Positions 25,418 to 34,233 of a DNA stretch of 64,000 bases are shown piece after piece (position 1 is the first letter of the stretch; every line of letters starts with the position of its first letter). This DNA comes from Ideonella sp. MAG2 (GTDB taxonomy: Bacteria > Pseudomonadota > Gammaproteobacteria > Burkholderiales > Burkholderiaceae_C): contig PTEU01000002.1 in the NCBI GenBank assembly GCA_004359425.1, forward strand, positions 74,409 to 138,408, read 5' to 3'. Made by a program: the position numbers and the translations under genes. A model generated the notes under the pieces. That model made no database searches. It was not told the DNA's origin and was given only the letters and a program-made list of their open reading frames with translations.

Positions 25418-26851
25418 ATGGCTGCACGTCACCCCCTGCCTTATGGCTTTGCCAAGGCCAATACCGTGTTGCTGGAAGACGACGGCCAGCAACTGGTGCT
25501 GCGCCTGACCGACAGCACCCCCCGCAGCGCCTTGGGCGAAGTGATGCGGCTGTATGCCGTGGACCGCTTTGAAAGCGAAGAGGGCGCAGCCCTGGCGGAG
25601 CGCATTTCGCGCGTCTATGCCGGGGGTGAGGCCAGCGCCGCCGCCGTGGTGGGCGAGGTGGAGAGCGCGGTGGATCTCTCGCGCATGATGCAAGAGCTGC
25701 CGGCGGTGGAAGACTTGCTGGAAGCGGCGGACGATGCGCCCATCATCCGCATGCTCAATGCGCTGCTGACCCAAGCCGCCAAAGACGGCGCCAGCGACAT
25801 TCACATCGAGCCCTATGAGCGCAGCTCCAGCGTGCGCTTTCGGGTGGACGGCACCCTGCGCGAAGTGGTGCAGCCCAACCGCGCCCTGCATGCCGCCTTG
25901 ATCAGCCGCCTGAAGATCATGGCCGAGCTGGATATCTCTGAAAAGCGCTTGCCGCAAGACGGCCGCATCTCGCTGCGCATTGGTGGCCGTGCCATTGATG
26001 TGCGGGTCTCCACCCTGCCCTCGGCCCACGGCGAGCGCGCCGTGCTGCGCTTGCTGGACAAGAGCGAATCCCGCTTCACCCTGGAAGGCTTGGGCATGGA
26101 CGGCGAGGTCCTCAAAGCCTTTGACCGCCTGGTGCAGCAGCCTCACGGCATTGTGCTGGTGACCGGCCCCACGGGCTCCGGTAAAACGACCACGCTGTAT
26201 GCCTCTTTAGGCCGCTTGGACACCTCCACCACCAATGTCTTGACGGTGGAAGACCCGGTGGAATATGAGCTGCCGGGCATCAGCCAGACCCAGGTGAATT
26301 CCAAGATCGACCTGACCTTTGCCAAGGCCCTGCGCGCCTTTTTGCGCCAGGACCCGGACGTGATCATGGTCGGCGAAATCCGTGACGGCGAGACCGCGCA
26401 AATCGCCATTCAAGCCTCGCTGACCGGCCACTTGGTGCTGGCCACGGTGCACACCAATGACGCCCCCTCCACCGTCGCCCGTTTGATCGACATGGGCGTC
26501 GAGCCCTTCTTGCTCAGCAGCTCGCTGCTGGGTGTATTGGCCCAGCGCCTGGTGCGCAAGCTCTGCAAACACTGCAAGCGCCGGGGTGAAGACCTGGACG
26601 GCCGCCCGCGCTGGCATGCCGTGGGCTGCCCCGAATGCAGCCACACGGGCTACAAGGGCCGTACCGGTGTTTATGAGCTGATGACGGTGACCGAGGAAGT
26701 GCAGAACCTCATCCACAGCCGCGCCAGCGATGCTGAGATTGTGGCCGCGGCCGAGCGGGGCGGTTTGCGCTCCATGCGGGCCGACGGCGAGCGCTTGGTG
26801 GCTGAAGGCATCACCTCCTTGGAAGAAGTGCTGCGGGTCACCCGCGAGTGA
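25418..26851 (+). CDS. gspE: type II secretion ATPase GspE
   Basis: A 477-residue hexameric ATPase that drives the pseudopilus. It has a shortened N-terminal domain, then the Asp box ([12 protein letters not shown]), Walker [10 protein letters not shown] (250-258), Walker [11 protein letters not shown] with E320, and the His box (LATVHTNDA). The zinc-binding motif uses C383, C386, C404 and C407, with only 17 residues between the two pairs, shorter than in most GspE proteins. It is followed without a gap by a DUF2164 gene and gspF. Confidence 0.95.
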   Translation: MAARHPLPYGFAKANTVLLEDDGQQLVLRLTDSTPRSALGEVMRLYAVDRFESEEGAALAERISRVYAGGEASAAAVVGEVESAVDLSRMMQELPAVEDLLEAADDAPIIRMLNALLTQAAKDGASDIHIEPYERSSSVRFRVDGTLREVVQPNRALHAALISRLKIMAELDISEKRLPQDGRISLRIGGRAIDVRVSTLPSAHGERAVLRLLDKSESRFTLEGLGMDGEVLKAFDRLVQQPHGIVLVTGPTGSGKTTTLYASLGRLDTSTTNVLTVEDPVEYELPGISQTQVNSKIDLTFAKALRAFLRQDPDVIMVGEIRDGETAQIAIQASLTGHLVLATVHTNDAPSTVARLIDMGVEPFLLSSSLLGVLAQRLVRKLCKHCKRRGEDLDGRPRWHAVGCPECSHTGYKGRTGVYELMTVTEEVQNLIHSRASDAEIVAAAERGGLRSMRADGERLVAEGITSLEEVLRVTRE

Positions 26852-26852
26852 T

Positions 26853-27122
26853 ATGGCCATCGAGATCAACAAGCAAGCCCGCCAGCAGGCCATTGAGTCC
26901 ATCCAGCGCTACTTTGAGGCGCACATGGACGAGCCCATTGGCAATGTGGCCGCAGGCGGCTTGCTGGGCTTTTTCTTGCAAGAGATCGGCCCCACGATTT
27001 ACAACCAGGGTGTGATGGACGCCCAAGAGCGCCTACAAGCCAGGGTGGCGGAGTTGGACATCGAGGTCCATGAAGACGAGTTCACTTACTGGGCGGCGCA
27101 CCAACGCGCGGCCAAACGCTGA
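26853..27122 (+). CDS. DUF2164-like small protein inserted between gspE and gspF
   Basis: An 89-residue acidic, mostly helical protein starting MAIEINKQARQQAIESIQRYF, with EPIGNVAAGGLLGFFLQEIGPTIYNQGVMDA, the conserved core of the DUF2164 family. The family has no known function. The start codon overlaps the region right after the gspE stop, and gspF begins 6 bp after its stop, so it is translationally embedded in the secretion operon. No signal peptide; probably cytoplasmic. Confidence 0.85.
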   Translation: MAIEINKQARQQAIESIQRYFEAHMDEPIGNVAAGGLLGFFLQEIGPTIYNQGVMDAQERLQARVAELDIEVHEDEFTYWAAHQRAAKR

Positions 27123-27128
27123 GCCACC

Positions 27129-28343
27129 ATGCCCGCCTTTAAGTACGACGCGCTAGACGCTGCAGGCAAGTCCAAAACAGGCTTGGTCGAAGCTGATCAT
27201 GCCAAGGCGGCGCGGGCCCAGGTGCGTGCCCTGGGCTTGGTGCCACTGGAAGTCAGCGCAGTGGGCCAGACTGACGCTCAAAGTGGCCAGGTGCAGTTCA
27301 AGCGCCGGGCCTTCTCGGCCTCTGGCCTGACGGTGTGGACGCGGCAATTGGCAGGCTTGGTGGGCTCGGGCCTGCCGCTGGAGCGCGCGCTCACCGCATT
27401 GGCGGAAGAAGCCGAGGAGCCCCGCCAGCGCGAGCTGGTGGCCCACCTCAAGAGCGAGGTAAACGCCGGCAGCCCCTTTGCCCGAGCCCTGGCCACAGCC
27501 CCCAAAGAGTTTGACGATGTCTACCGCGCCGTGGTGGCCGCCGGTGAGCAAAGCGGTGCGCTGGGCGCGGTGCTGGAGCGCTTGGCCGACGACCTGGAAG
27601 AACGCCAAGCCCTGAAGGCCAAGTTGATGGGGGCCATGCTCTACCCCGCCATCGTCTCCTTGATTGCGATCGTCATCGTCACCTTCTTGGTGACCTATGT
27701 GGTGCCGCAGGTCGCCAGTGTGTTTGCCAACGGCAAGCGCGCCTTGCCGGGCCTCACGGTGGCCATGTTGGCGCTCAGCAGCTTTGTGCGCAGTTATGGC
27801 TGGCTGGTCTTGGTGTTGTTGGTGGCAGGCAGTGTGGGCCTGAGCATCGCCCTCAAAGGCGAAGCCTTCCGGCAACGCTTTGATGCGGGCATGCTGACGC
27901 TGCCCCTGATTGGCCGCTTGGCGCGCGGCTATAACGCTGCCCGCTTTGCGGGAACCTTGGCCATGCTGGCCAGTGCGGGCGTCCCCATCTTGAAGGCCTT
28001 GCAGGCGGCAGCAGAGACGCTGTCTAACCGTGCCATGCGCGCCGACGCCATGGACGCGCTGGTGCAGGTGCGCGAGGGTGCGCCGCTGGCCTCGGCCTTG
28101 GCGGCCAAAAAACGCTTCCCAGGCTTGCTGGCCATGTTCGCCCGCCTGGGCGAGCAGACCGGCCAGTTGCCCAAAATGCTGGATCGCGCGGCCCGGCAAT
28201 TGGGTGGCGAAGTGCAGCGCCGTGCCCTGGCCGTCGCCACCATCCTAGAGCCCTTGCTCATCGTGGTGATGGGCGTGGTGGTGATGTTGATCGTGTTAGC
28301 GGTCTTATTGCCCATCATCCAGCTCAACACCTGGGTCAAGTGA
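27129..28343 (+). CDS. gspF: type II secretion inner-membrane protein GspF
   Basis: A 404-residue polytopic platform protein. It starts MPAFKYDALDAAGKSKTGLVEA, as in GspF/PilC proteins, and has two repeated cytoplasmic T2SSF domains (FTRQLAGLVGSGLPLERAL-type segment and the GTLAMLASAGVPILKAL segment). Three membrane helices include the C-terminal ILEPLLIVVMGVVVMLIVLAVLLPI. It ends the secretion operon. Confidence 0.95.
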   Translation: MPAFKYDALDAAGKSKTGLVEADHAKAARAQVRALGLVPLEVSAVGQTDAQSGQVQFKRRAFSASGLTVWTRQLAGLVGSGLPLERALTALAEEAEEPRQRELVAHLKSEVNAGSPFARALATAPKEFDDVYRAVVAAGEQSGALGAVLERLADDLEERQALKAKLMGAMLYPAIVSLIAIVIVTFLVTYVVPQVASVFANGKRALPGLTVAMLALSSFVRSYGWLVLVLLVAGSVGLSIALKGEAFRQRFDAGMLTLPLIGRLARGYNAARFAGTLAMLASAGVPILKALQAAAETLSNRAMRADAMDALVQVREGAPLASALAAKKRFPGLLAMFARLGEQTGQLPKMLDRAARQLGGEVQRRALAVATILEPLLIVVMGVVVMLIVLAVLLPIIQLNTWVK

Positions 28344-28503
28344 GCCGATAGCGCGGCCTCGTTATGATGCTGCGGCCCCCTGGAGTAGCCGCTCTATTTC
28401 AGGGTTTGCCCAAACGGCATCGCAGGTGCTTTGCACCTACAGTGTTGATTGGTTTATCGAACGGTCGTGCTTTTTGGCGCGCCCATGCCCTCTAGGAGCC
28501 CCC

Positions 28504-29715
28504 ATGATCCTGAATCGACCCCGACACCTCGCGCTGGCCAGCTTGGCGCTGGCCGCCTTCCTCACCGCCTGCGGTGGCGGCGGTGCGGACACCGCCCCCC
28601 GCGCGCCCATCAGCAGCATCAAAGTCATGGGCGACAGCCTGGCGGACGTGGGCACTTTTGGCTATAAGTTCACCGTGCAGGGCAATGACATCTTCCCGGA
28701 GCGCATTGCTCAGAGCTATGGCCTTGGCAAGGGCTGCAACTTCTTCGCCACCACCAAGGATGCGAACGGCAATGTCACCGGCTTTGCCCCCAACACTGCC
28801 ACCGGTTGCACCAACTACGCGGTGGGCGCTTCGGTGATCAATGCCACCGCCGATGGCTTGACAGCCGCTGACCCCCGCAGCTTGGCCGTGCAAATCGGCG
28901 CTGCCACGGCGGCCGGTAATTTTGGAGCCAATGATCTGCTGATCATGGACGGCGGCGGCAACGATGCCTCGACCTTGGTGGGGGCCTATCTGGCTGCCTC
29001 CAAAGACAGCGGTGCGGCCTATGCGCAAGTCCTGGGCACGGTGCTCACACCAGAACAGGTGGCAGCAGCAGCGGCCAACAATGGGGCTGGCTTCCCGGCT
29101 GCAGGTGCTACCTATATGTCCGGCCTGGCCGACAAGTTCTACACCATGATCAAAACGGGGGCCTTGGACAAAGGGGCTCAGCGCATTGTTCTGCTCAATA
29201 TGCCCGGCATCACCAATACGCCGCGCTTCCAGTTGGTCTTGGATAGCATCGCTTCGGCCACGGCGGCGGCTGCTAAGGGGCAAGGGGCCAGCGAGGAAGC
29301 CGCCGCTGCGGCCGGTGCCAGTGCCCGTGCCAACAGCGAAACCCTGTTTAAGAGCTGGGTCTCGGCCTTCAACACTCAGTTGGCCAGCAAGTTTGCCGGC
29401 GACAGCCGAGTAGCGGTGGTGGACTTCTACACCGAGTTCAACAACCAAGTGGCCAACCCCTCGCAGTTTGGCCTGAGCAATGTGAAGACCCCAGCCTGCC
29501 CGGTAACCGGTGTAGGTAGCGATGGCCTGCCTAAGTATGACTTCCCCAACTGCACGGACGCCTCATTGGCGGCCAAACCGCCCAGCGGCGTGAGTGGTGG
29601 TGCCAACTGGTACAAGACCTATGCCTTCTCGGACGGCTTCCATCCGACCCCTTACGGTCATCAATTGTTGGCCCAATTGATTTCCCGCACGCTGGCCCAA
29701 GCCGGTTGGCTGTGA
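28504..29715 (+). CDS. SGNH/GDSL-type esterase lipoprotein
   Basis: A 403-residue lipoprotein with lipobox LTAC at residue 23 followed by a Gly linker. The SGNH hydrolase fold is seen from the block I motif VMGDSLADVG (nucleophile S45), the Gly/Asn region DGGGNDAS, and the C-terminal DGFHPTPYGH with the catalytic Asp and His. Several Cys (GCNFF, TGCTNY, PACPV, PNCTD) suggest disulfides. It probably hydrolyses esters at the cell surface. The OmpW-like gene follows after 24 bp and is probably cotranscribed. The 160 bp upstream of the start, after gspF, hold no gene. Confidence 0.9.
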   Translation: MILNRPRHLALASLALAAFLTACGGGGADTAPRAPISSIKVMGDSLADVGTFGYKFTVQGNDIFPERIAQSYGLGKGCNFFATTKDANGNVTGFAPNTATGCTNYAVGASVINATADGLTAADPRSLAVQIGAATAAGNFGANDLLIMDGGGNDASTLVGAYLAASKDSGAAYAQVLGTVLTPEQVAAAAANNGAGFPAAGATYMSGLADKFYTMIKTGALDKGAQRIVLLNMPGITNTPRFQLVLDSIASATAAAAKGQGASEEAAAAAGASARANSETLFKSWVSAFNTQLASKFAGDSRVAVVDFYTEFNNQVANPSQFGLSNVKTPACPVTGVGSDGLPKYDFPNCTDASLAAKPPSGVSGGANWYKTYAFSDGFHPTPYGHQLLAQLISRTLAQAGWL

Positions 29716-29739
29716 AGCCCAAACCTAGGAGTTTCATTC

Positions 29740-30414
29740 ATGGGGACACGACTCAAGCTTTCTGTTTTGGCCGCCGCTGCATTGCTGTCGGCCACCGCTG
29801 CTCAGGCGCAATCTGCGGGCACCCTGCTGGCCCGCATTGGCGCGACGCAAATCGCACCCGATGTCACCAGTGGTGACCTCAGCGCTCCCGCGTTTGCTGG
29901 CACCAAGGCCGACATCAAATCCGATACCCAGCTCACCGGCGGCGCAACCTGGATGTGGAGTGACGAGATCTCCATCGATGTGCCTCTGGCCCTGGGCTTT
30001 ACCCACGACATCGTGGGTGCCGGTGCGATTGCTGGTGTGGGCAAGATCGGCGAGGTCAAGGCACTGCCCGTGACCTTGCTGATGCAATACCGCTTTGGCG
30101 ACGCCCGCAGCATGATCCGGCCCTATGTGGGCATAGGCCCCACCTATGCCAAGTTCTACAAGGCCCGCACCACCGCCGCCCTGACCGCCTTGACCGGCGG
30201 CAGCCCCAGCAACCCCACGACCATGAGCGTGGAGTCCAAATGGGCCGCCACGGTGCAATTGGGGGTGAGCGTGGCCGTGAACAGCAAGTGGGCCATCGAC
30301 GCCTCCGTGCTCAAGACCAAGCTCAGCACGCGCACCACCTTGTCCACGGGCCAAACCCTGGACGCCAAGTTGGACCCACTCTCGATCTCGGTGGGTGTGA
30401 GCTACGCTTACTGA
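29740..30414 (+). CDS. OmpW-family outer-membrane protein
   Basis: A 224-residue beta-barrel protein. The signal peptide ends at TAAQA. OmpW features: GTLLARIGATQIAPD at the mature start, DVPLALGFTHDIVGAG, the conserved strand LPVTLLMQYRFG with RPYVGIGPTYAKFY, WAIDASVLKTKLST and a C-terminal aromatic residue (SYAY). It forms an eight-stranded barrel for small hydrophobic molecules. AGGAG lies 11 bp upstream of the start. Confidence 0.9.
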   Translation: MGTRLKLSVLAAAALLSATAAQAQSAGTLLARIGATQIAPDVTSGDLSAPAFAGTKADIKSDTQLTGGATWMWSDEISIDVPLALGFTHDIVGAGAIAGVGKIGEVKALPVTLLMQYRFGDARSMIRPYVGIGPTYAKFYKARTTAALTALTGGSPSNPTTMSVESKWAATVQLGVSVAVNSKWAIDASVLKTKLSTRTTLSTGQTLDAKLDPLSISVGVSYAY

Positions 30415-30437
30415 CAGCCCGGCACCTTCCGAGACAG

Positions 30438-30468
30438 GCCCGCGCGTCACCCCGACGCGCGGGCTTTT
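30438..30468 (+). terminator. Rho-independent terminator after the OmpW gene
   Basis: Stem GCCCGCGCGTC / GACGCGCGGGC with an ACCC loop followed by TTTTT. It overlaps the last codons of the convergent pbpC gene, which ends at 30447. Confidence 0.88.
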
Positions 30469-32810
30469 TGATGGCTGGGTGGCAGCGCGCCGGGCTTCAA
30501 GGTCGCCCCGCGCACTTCAAACCTGAGGCTTTGAATTTCTCGCCCGTCGGCTGCGCGCAGCGCCAGATGATGACGGCCGGGCCAAGGTGCCCAGGCCAGC
30601 GTGGGCTGGGCCGCTGTGGTGCGGCCCAGGCGTTGGCCATTGAGCCACCACTCACCGGGCTCGCCGTCCAGAACAATGCGCTGCACGTCGGGCGGCATGT
30701 CCGGGTCTAGGGCATAGATGCTGCCCGGCACGGGGCTTTTGATGCCGAAGCGCTGGGGTGCTCCCACGCGGACCACCGCTTGGCTGCTGAGCAGCGAGTT
30801 TTCAGGCTCGGTGCCTTGCACAAACCATTCGCTGCGCCGGGCCTGCCCGGCTTGTTGCAGAGCCACTTGAACCAGCCCTGCCGGCGGTGTTGGAGTTTGA
30901 GAGGGTTGGCCCTCGTGCAGGCGCTGGACCACCGTATGCCAAATGGGCGCAGCGCCAGCGGTGCCGCTGACCCGCTGCATAGGCGTGCCCCGCGCATTGC
31001 CCACCCACACACCCACGGTGTAGCGCTGGGTGTAGCCCACGCACCAGTTGTCGCGCATGTCTTTGCTGGTGCCGGTCTTCACGGCGGCAAAGCCGCGCGT
31101 GACCAGGGGGCTGTCTAAGCCGAATGTTGGTGCACGGGCGGCATTGTCAGCCAGCATATCCCCCAACAAAAAGGCCACCTCGGGGCTGAACACCGTGCGA
31201 GCCTGCGCAGCACCATGGCTGGGGGTGGGCTGTGCTCCCCAGGGCGACCAGCGGCCCTGCTGGGCCAAGCTGCGGTAGGCGTTGGTCAGGTCCATCAGGC
31301 TGACCTCGGCACTGCCCAGGGCCAGCGCATAGCCGTGGAAGCCCCCGCTGTGGCTGATCCGCAAACCCGCGGTATTGAGCCGTTCAAACAAAGCATCCGG
31401 CCCCACCATGGCCCCTACCTGCACGGCAGGGATGTTGAGGCTGCTGGCCAAGGCTTCGCGCACCGGCACCCAGCCGCGATAGCGGTGGTTGTAGTTTTGC
31501 GGCAGGTACAGGCCCGCCCCAGCAGCCAACTGAGTGGGGGCATCGTGCAAGAGGCTGGCCGGGGTGATGAGCCGCCGCTCCAGCGCCAGGCCATAGACAA
31601 AAGGCTTGAGGGTGGAGCCGGGTTGGCGGCGTGCCAAGGCTGCATCCACGTCTGGCGCTGCGCCACTCGATTTACCGGCCGCACTGAGCGGTGCCTGGCT
31701 CATCAGCCCTGGCGAGCCCACCCAGGCCAGCACCTCACCGCTGGCGTTATCCAACACGACCACGGCACCGTCGGTAACCTGGCGTTGCTGCAATTCACCC
31801 AGTTGCTCGCGCAAAGCCCGCAAGGCGATGCGCTGGAGGCGAGCATCCAGTGTGCTTTGCAGGTGCGCCGGCCACGCGCGTGCCAAGGCCCCCACGGTGG
31901 TGTCGGCCACGGCCTGGTCGGGCAGCGCGCCATTCATCGGGCCACGCGGCCCGGCCTTGCTGGCGGCCACGGTCTGGGCCCATAACCAACGCGCTGCATG
32001 CGGGGCAATCTGCTCGCCCATGGGCTTCACACCGGGCCGGGCCATGGCCGTGGCAGCCAACAGCGGCAGACCGTGGCAGCGCTCATCTTGCAGCGCCTGC
32101 GCGGCGGGCACCTCAGCCTGGCCCGCCAGAGAACGCAGCAAGCCACAGGCCCGCTCCGCCACCCTCTCCTCTTTGGCATTGGGAGCGCGCACCAGGGCGG
32201 CCAAGAGGGCACCCTCTTGTGCATCCAAACCGCTGGGGTGCTTGCCAAACAAGGTTTGCGAGGCCGCCGCCACACCCACCAGCTCGCCGCGCAAGGGCAC
32301 GAGGTTGAGGTAAGCCTCAAGAATCTCGCTCTTGCGCCAGGCAGCCTCCAACTCGCGCGCGGCCGACATCTGCGACACCTTGCCCAAGACTGTGCGGCCC
32401 CCGCTGGGCCGGGCCAAGTCCGCATCCAGCAAACCGGCTAACTGCATGGTGAGGGTCGATCCGCCTTGCGTGCGCTGATTCAAAGTGGTCTGCCAAGCAC
32501 TGCGGGCCAGGCCTGCCCAATCCACCCCGCTGTGCTGCCAAAAGCGCTTGTCTTCACCATGCACCAAAGCCGCCATCAACGCAGGCGACACCTCGGTCAG
32601 CGGCACCCAAGCCAAGCGCCGTGCGCGGCCATCGACCCGCACGGTTTGCAGCACCACGCCGTGGCGGTCCAACACCGGCAAGTCGGAGGGCCGCCAGGCT
32701 TGGCGCACCGCATCGAAGGAGGGGCCGGCGGCAACAGCACTGCAGAAGACGGTCAGCAGTGCTGCGAAACTCCCGCCACTCACCCACCGATGTCTACTGC
32801 TGAATGTCAT
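30447..32810 (-). CDS. pbpC: penicillin-binding protein 1C (bifunctional)
   Basis: A 787-residue bifunctional peptidoglycan synthase. The N-terminal hydrophobic stretch (FAALLTVFCSAVAAG) anchors or exports it. The GT51 glycosyltransferase domain (about 45-220) has the catalytic Glu in HGEDKRFWQHSGVD (E86) and QGGSTLTMQLAGLL. The transpeptidase domain has S399-T-L-K, S457-L-N and K578-T-G-T. A C-terminal PBP1C-specific beta domain follows (FGIKSPVPGSIYALDPDMP). It ends an operon headed by an alpha-2-macroglobulin gene, the known yfhM-pbpC association; the macroglobulin would trap proteases that enter the periplasm while PbpC repairs the wall. Confidence 0.95.
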   Translation of the reverse strand: MTFSSRHRWVSGGSFAALLTVFCSAVAAGPSFDAVRQAWRPSDLPVLDRHGVVLQTVRVDGRARRLAWVPLTEVSPALMAALVHGEDKRFWQHSGVDWAGLARSAWQTTLNQRTQGGSTLTMQLAGLLDADLARPSGGRTVLGKVSQMSAARELEAAWRKSEILEAYLNLVPLRGELVGVAAASQTLFGKHPSGLDAQEGALLAALVRAPNAKEERVAERACGLLRSLAGQAEVPAAQALQDERCHGLPLLAATAMARPGVKPMGEQIAPHAARWLWAQTVAASKAGPRGPMNGALPDQAVADTTVGALARAWPAHLQSTLDARLQRIALRALREQLGELQQRQVTDGAVVVLDNASGEVLAWVGSPGLMSQAPLSAAGKSSGAAPDVDAALARRQPGSTLKPFVYGLALERRLITPASLLHDAPTQLAAGAGLYLPQNYNHRYRGWVPVREALASSLNIPAVQVGAMVGPDALFERLNTAGLRISHSGGFHGYALALGSAEVSLMDLTNAYRSLAQQGRWSPWGAQPTPSHGAAQARTVFSPEVAFLLGDMLADNAARAPTFGLDSPLVTRGFAAVKTGTSKDMRDNWCVGYTQRYTVGVWVGNARGTPMQRVSGTAGAAPIWHTVVQRLHEGQPSQTPTPPAGLVQVALQQAGQARRSEWFVQGTEPENSLLSSQAVVRVGAPQRFGIKSPVPGSIYALDPDMPPDVQRIVLDGEPGEWWLNGQRLGRTTAAQPTLAWAPWPGRHHLALRAADGREIQSLRFEVRGATLKPGALPPSHQKARASG

Positions 32811-32830
32811 CCGGAAACACAGCAGGGAAA

Positions 32831-33475
32831 TCAGCGCACGATCGGAACGAAAATGGGGATTTGAATGCGCCCATCGCTTGACCCGCCAAGGGCTTCGACC
32901 TTGGTGTCAGCAGCGATGCCTTGGCTGATGGGATTCGTCGCCAACACGGGGAATTTCGTTTTGAGGACAGGGATGTCCCGCGCTGCCTTTTCGGTCAATG
33001 TCACCTCGGCGGCAGTAGTGAGTCTCCCCACTCTCGCCTTCTCTGTGAAGTGAAAATTGCCCAAATAGACAGCTTGTCCAGCGGTCACTGTGAACTCTAT
33101 AGCTGTGGGCTTGGTTGACGAAACATTGCTTGCACCTTGGCTGATCTGCCAAGACCTGATGATGTATGAGCCTGCTGGCAATTCGACTGCGAATGCCGAC
33201 CCCCTTTGCTGAAGGGCACCATCAGGAGGTTCACCCTTGAAGGCATAGGCCAAATTCATGGTTTGCGACTCGCCATGCTGAACGCGGTAGCGCTCACGAC
33301 CGCTCTTCTCTTCGATGTGTAGGCGATAGGCGGCATAGCCGCCTTGATAAGTGATCGTGCCGGTCGCAACGCCATTGCCTGACTTCTGATCCAGAACGTG
33401 GCCCGGCTGAATGTTCGGGGTAGCGCAGCCGGAAAGCACTGCGGAGATCAAAGCCAAGAACAGGCATTTCATCAT
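32831..33475 (-). CDS. small lipoprotein of unknown function
   Basis: About 214 residues. The start at 33475 (or the next codon) gives a lipoprotein signal MMKCLFLALISAVLSGC with the lipobox LSGC. The mature part is strand-rich: GVATGTITYQGGYAAYRLHIEEK, FAVELPAGSYIIRSWQI, GQAVYLGNFHFTEKARVGRL. I do not recognise the family. It lies 63 bp after the PH-domain gene and 20 bp before pbpC, in the same direction, so it is most likely part of the macroglobulin-PBP1C operon. Confidence 0.75.
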   Translation of the reverse strand: MMKCLFLALISAVLSGCATPNIQPGHVLDQKSGNGVATGTITYQGGYAAYRLHIEEKSGRERYRVQHGESQTMNLAYAFKGEPPDGALQQRGSAFAVELPAGSYIIRSWQISQGASNVSSTKPTAIEFTVTAGQAVYLGNFHFTEKARVGRLTTAAEVTLTEKAARDIPVLKTKFPVLATNPISQGIAADTKVEALGGSSDGRIQIPIFVPIVR

Positions 33476-33538
33476 GTCATCTGCTAGCAAAGAGCGTAGA
33501 TTGTTTGGGTAGCGGCAAGCCACGACCGGCTCGTCACT

Positions 33539-34147
33539 TCAGGCGTGGATGTATTTGGTGAACACATCACCAAAGTCGCGCTTGGTATAGCTCACCAACA
33601 CTGCGGAGTTGAGGCTCTTGAGCAATTCTTGGAATTGCGCCGACACGGCCTCGGGGCCGGCCACCTGATTCAGCTTGTAGAGCGATGACACCGCACCCAA
33701 GGCCATTGGCGCGTTGTCGCGGCAGATGGCGTCGGCGCGCTGGCGCTTACCAATGCTGATCAAGGCCTTGTAGATGTCTTTGAGTTGCTCAATAAAGGTC
33801 TTGCGCACATCGATGCTGAAAACCTCGCCACCGATGGCGAACTTCAGCTCCACGTCCATGTCGATGGTGCCTGCGGTCTCTAGCGTCACGTGCTCAATCT
33901 GCTCGGTCGCATACTCATAGCGCTTGATGGAGCGCTTGGAGGACACGGCCGAGTCGCCGTCCACATGGATCAGTGCAAAGTTGGTGAAGCAGTATTCGTC
34001 CTTCTTGGACTTGATGAGGAAGAAGATCTTCTCGCCGTCTTCGTGGAACAGGTAGTCGTCGGCATCCACGCTGCCAAAGTCTTTGGGCTCGACGATGACG
34101 CCGATATCGCTCAGGCCCAGGGCCTCAGATGCAATGCGCTTGAACAA
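33539..34147 (-). CDS. PH-domain protein (YvbH-like)
   Basis: A 202-residue cytoplasmic protein with the bacterial PH (bPH) domain and YvbH-type extension: KDFGSVDADDYLFHEDGEKIFFLIKSKKDEYCFTN, ALIHVDGDSAVSSKRSIKRYEY, TAGTIDMDVELKF, then EQLKDIYKALISIGKRQR. The start is TTG at 34147, chosen because AAGGAGAG precedes it and the family start MFKRIA..ALGLSD fits. A 37-codon frame (34224-34111, minus) with its own AGGAGAG overlaps the start and may couple its translation to the upstream macroglobulin gene. Function unknown. Confidence 0.85.
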   Translation of the reverse strand: MFKRIASEALGLSDIGVIVEPKDFGSVDADDYLFHEDGEKIFFLIKSKKDEYCFTNFALIHVDGDSAVSSKRSIKRYEYATEQIEHVTLETAGTIDMDVELKFAIGGEVFSIDVRKTFIEQLKDIYKALISIGKRQRADAICRDNAPMALGAVSSLYKLNQVAGPEAVSAQFQELLKSLNSAVLVSYTKRDFGDVFTKYIHA

Positions 34148-34233
34148 AACACTCTCCTTGAAGGTTTGAAAAGGCGGGGCTGAATGGCAGCACCCTGACG
34201 GGAAACAAAAGGATTCTTCCGCATGGCCTCTCC

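Noticed and set aside
28456..28471. ATCGAACGGTCGTGCT upstream of the SGNH lipoprotein, resembling TetR-type operators
   Set aside because: The palindrome is imperfect and no regulator gene lies nearby; too weak to annotate.
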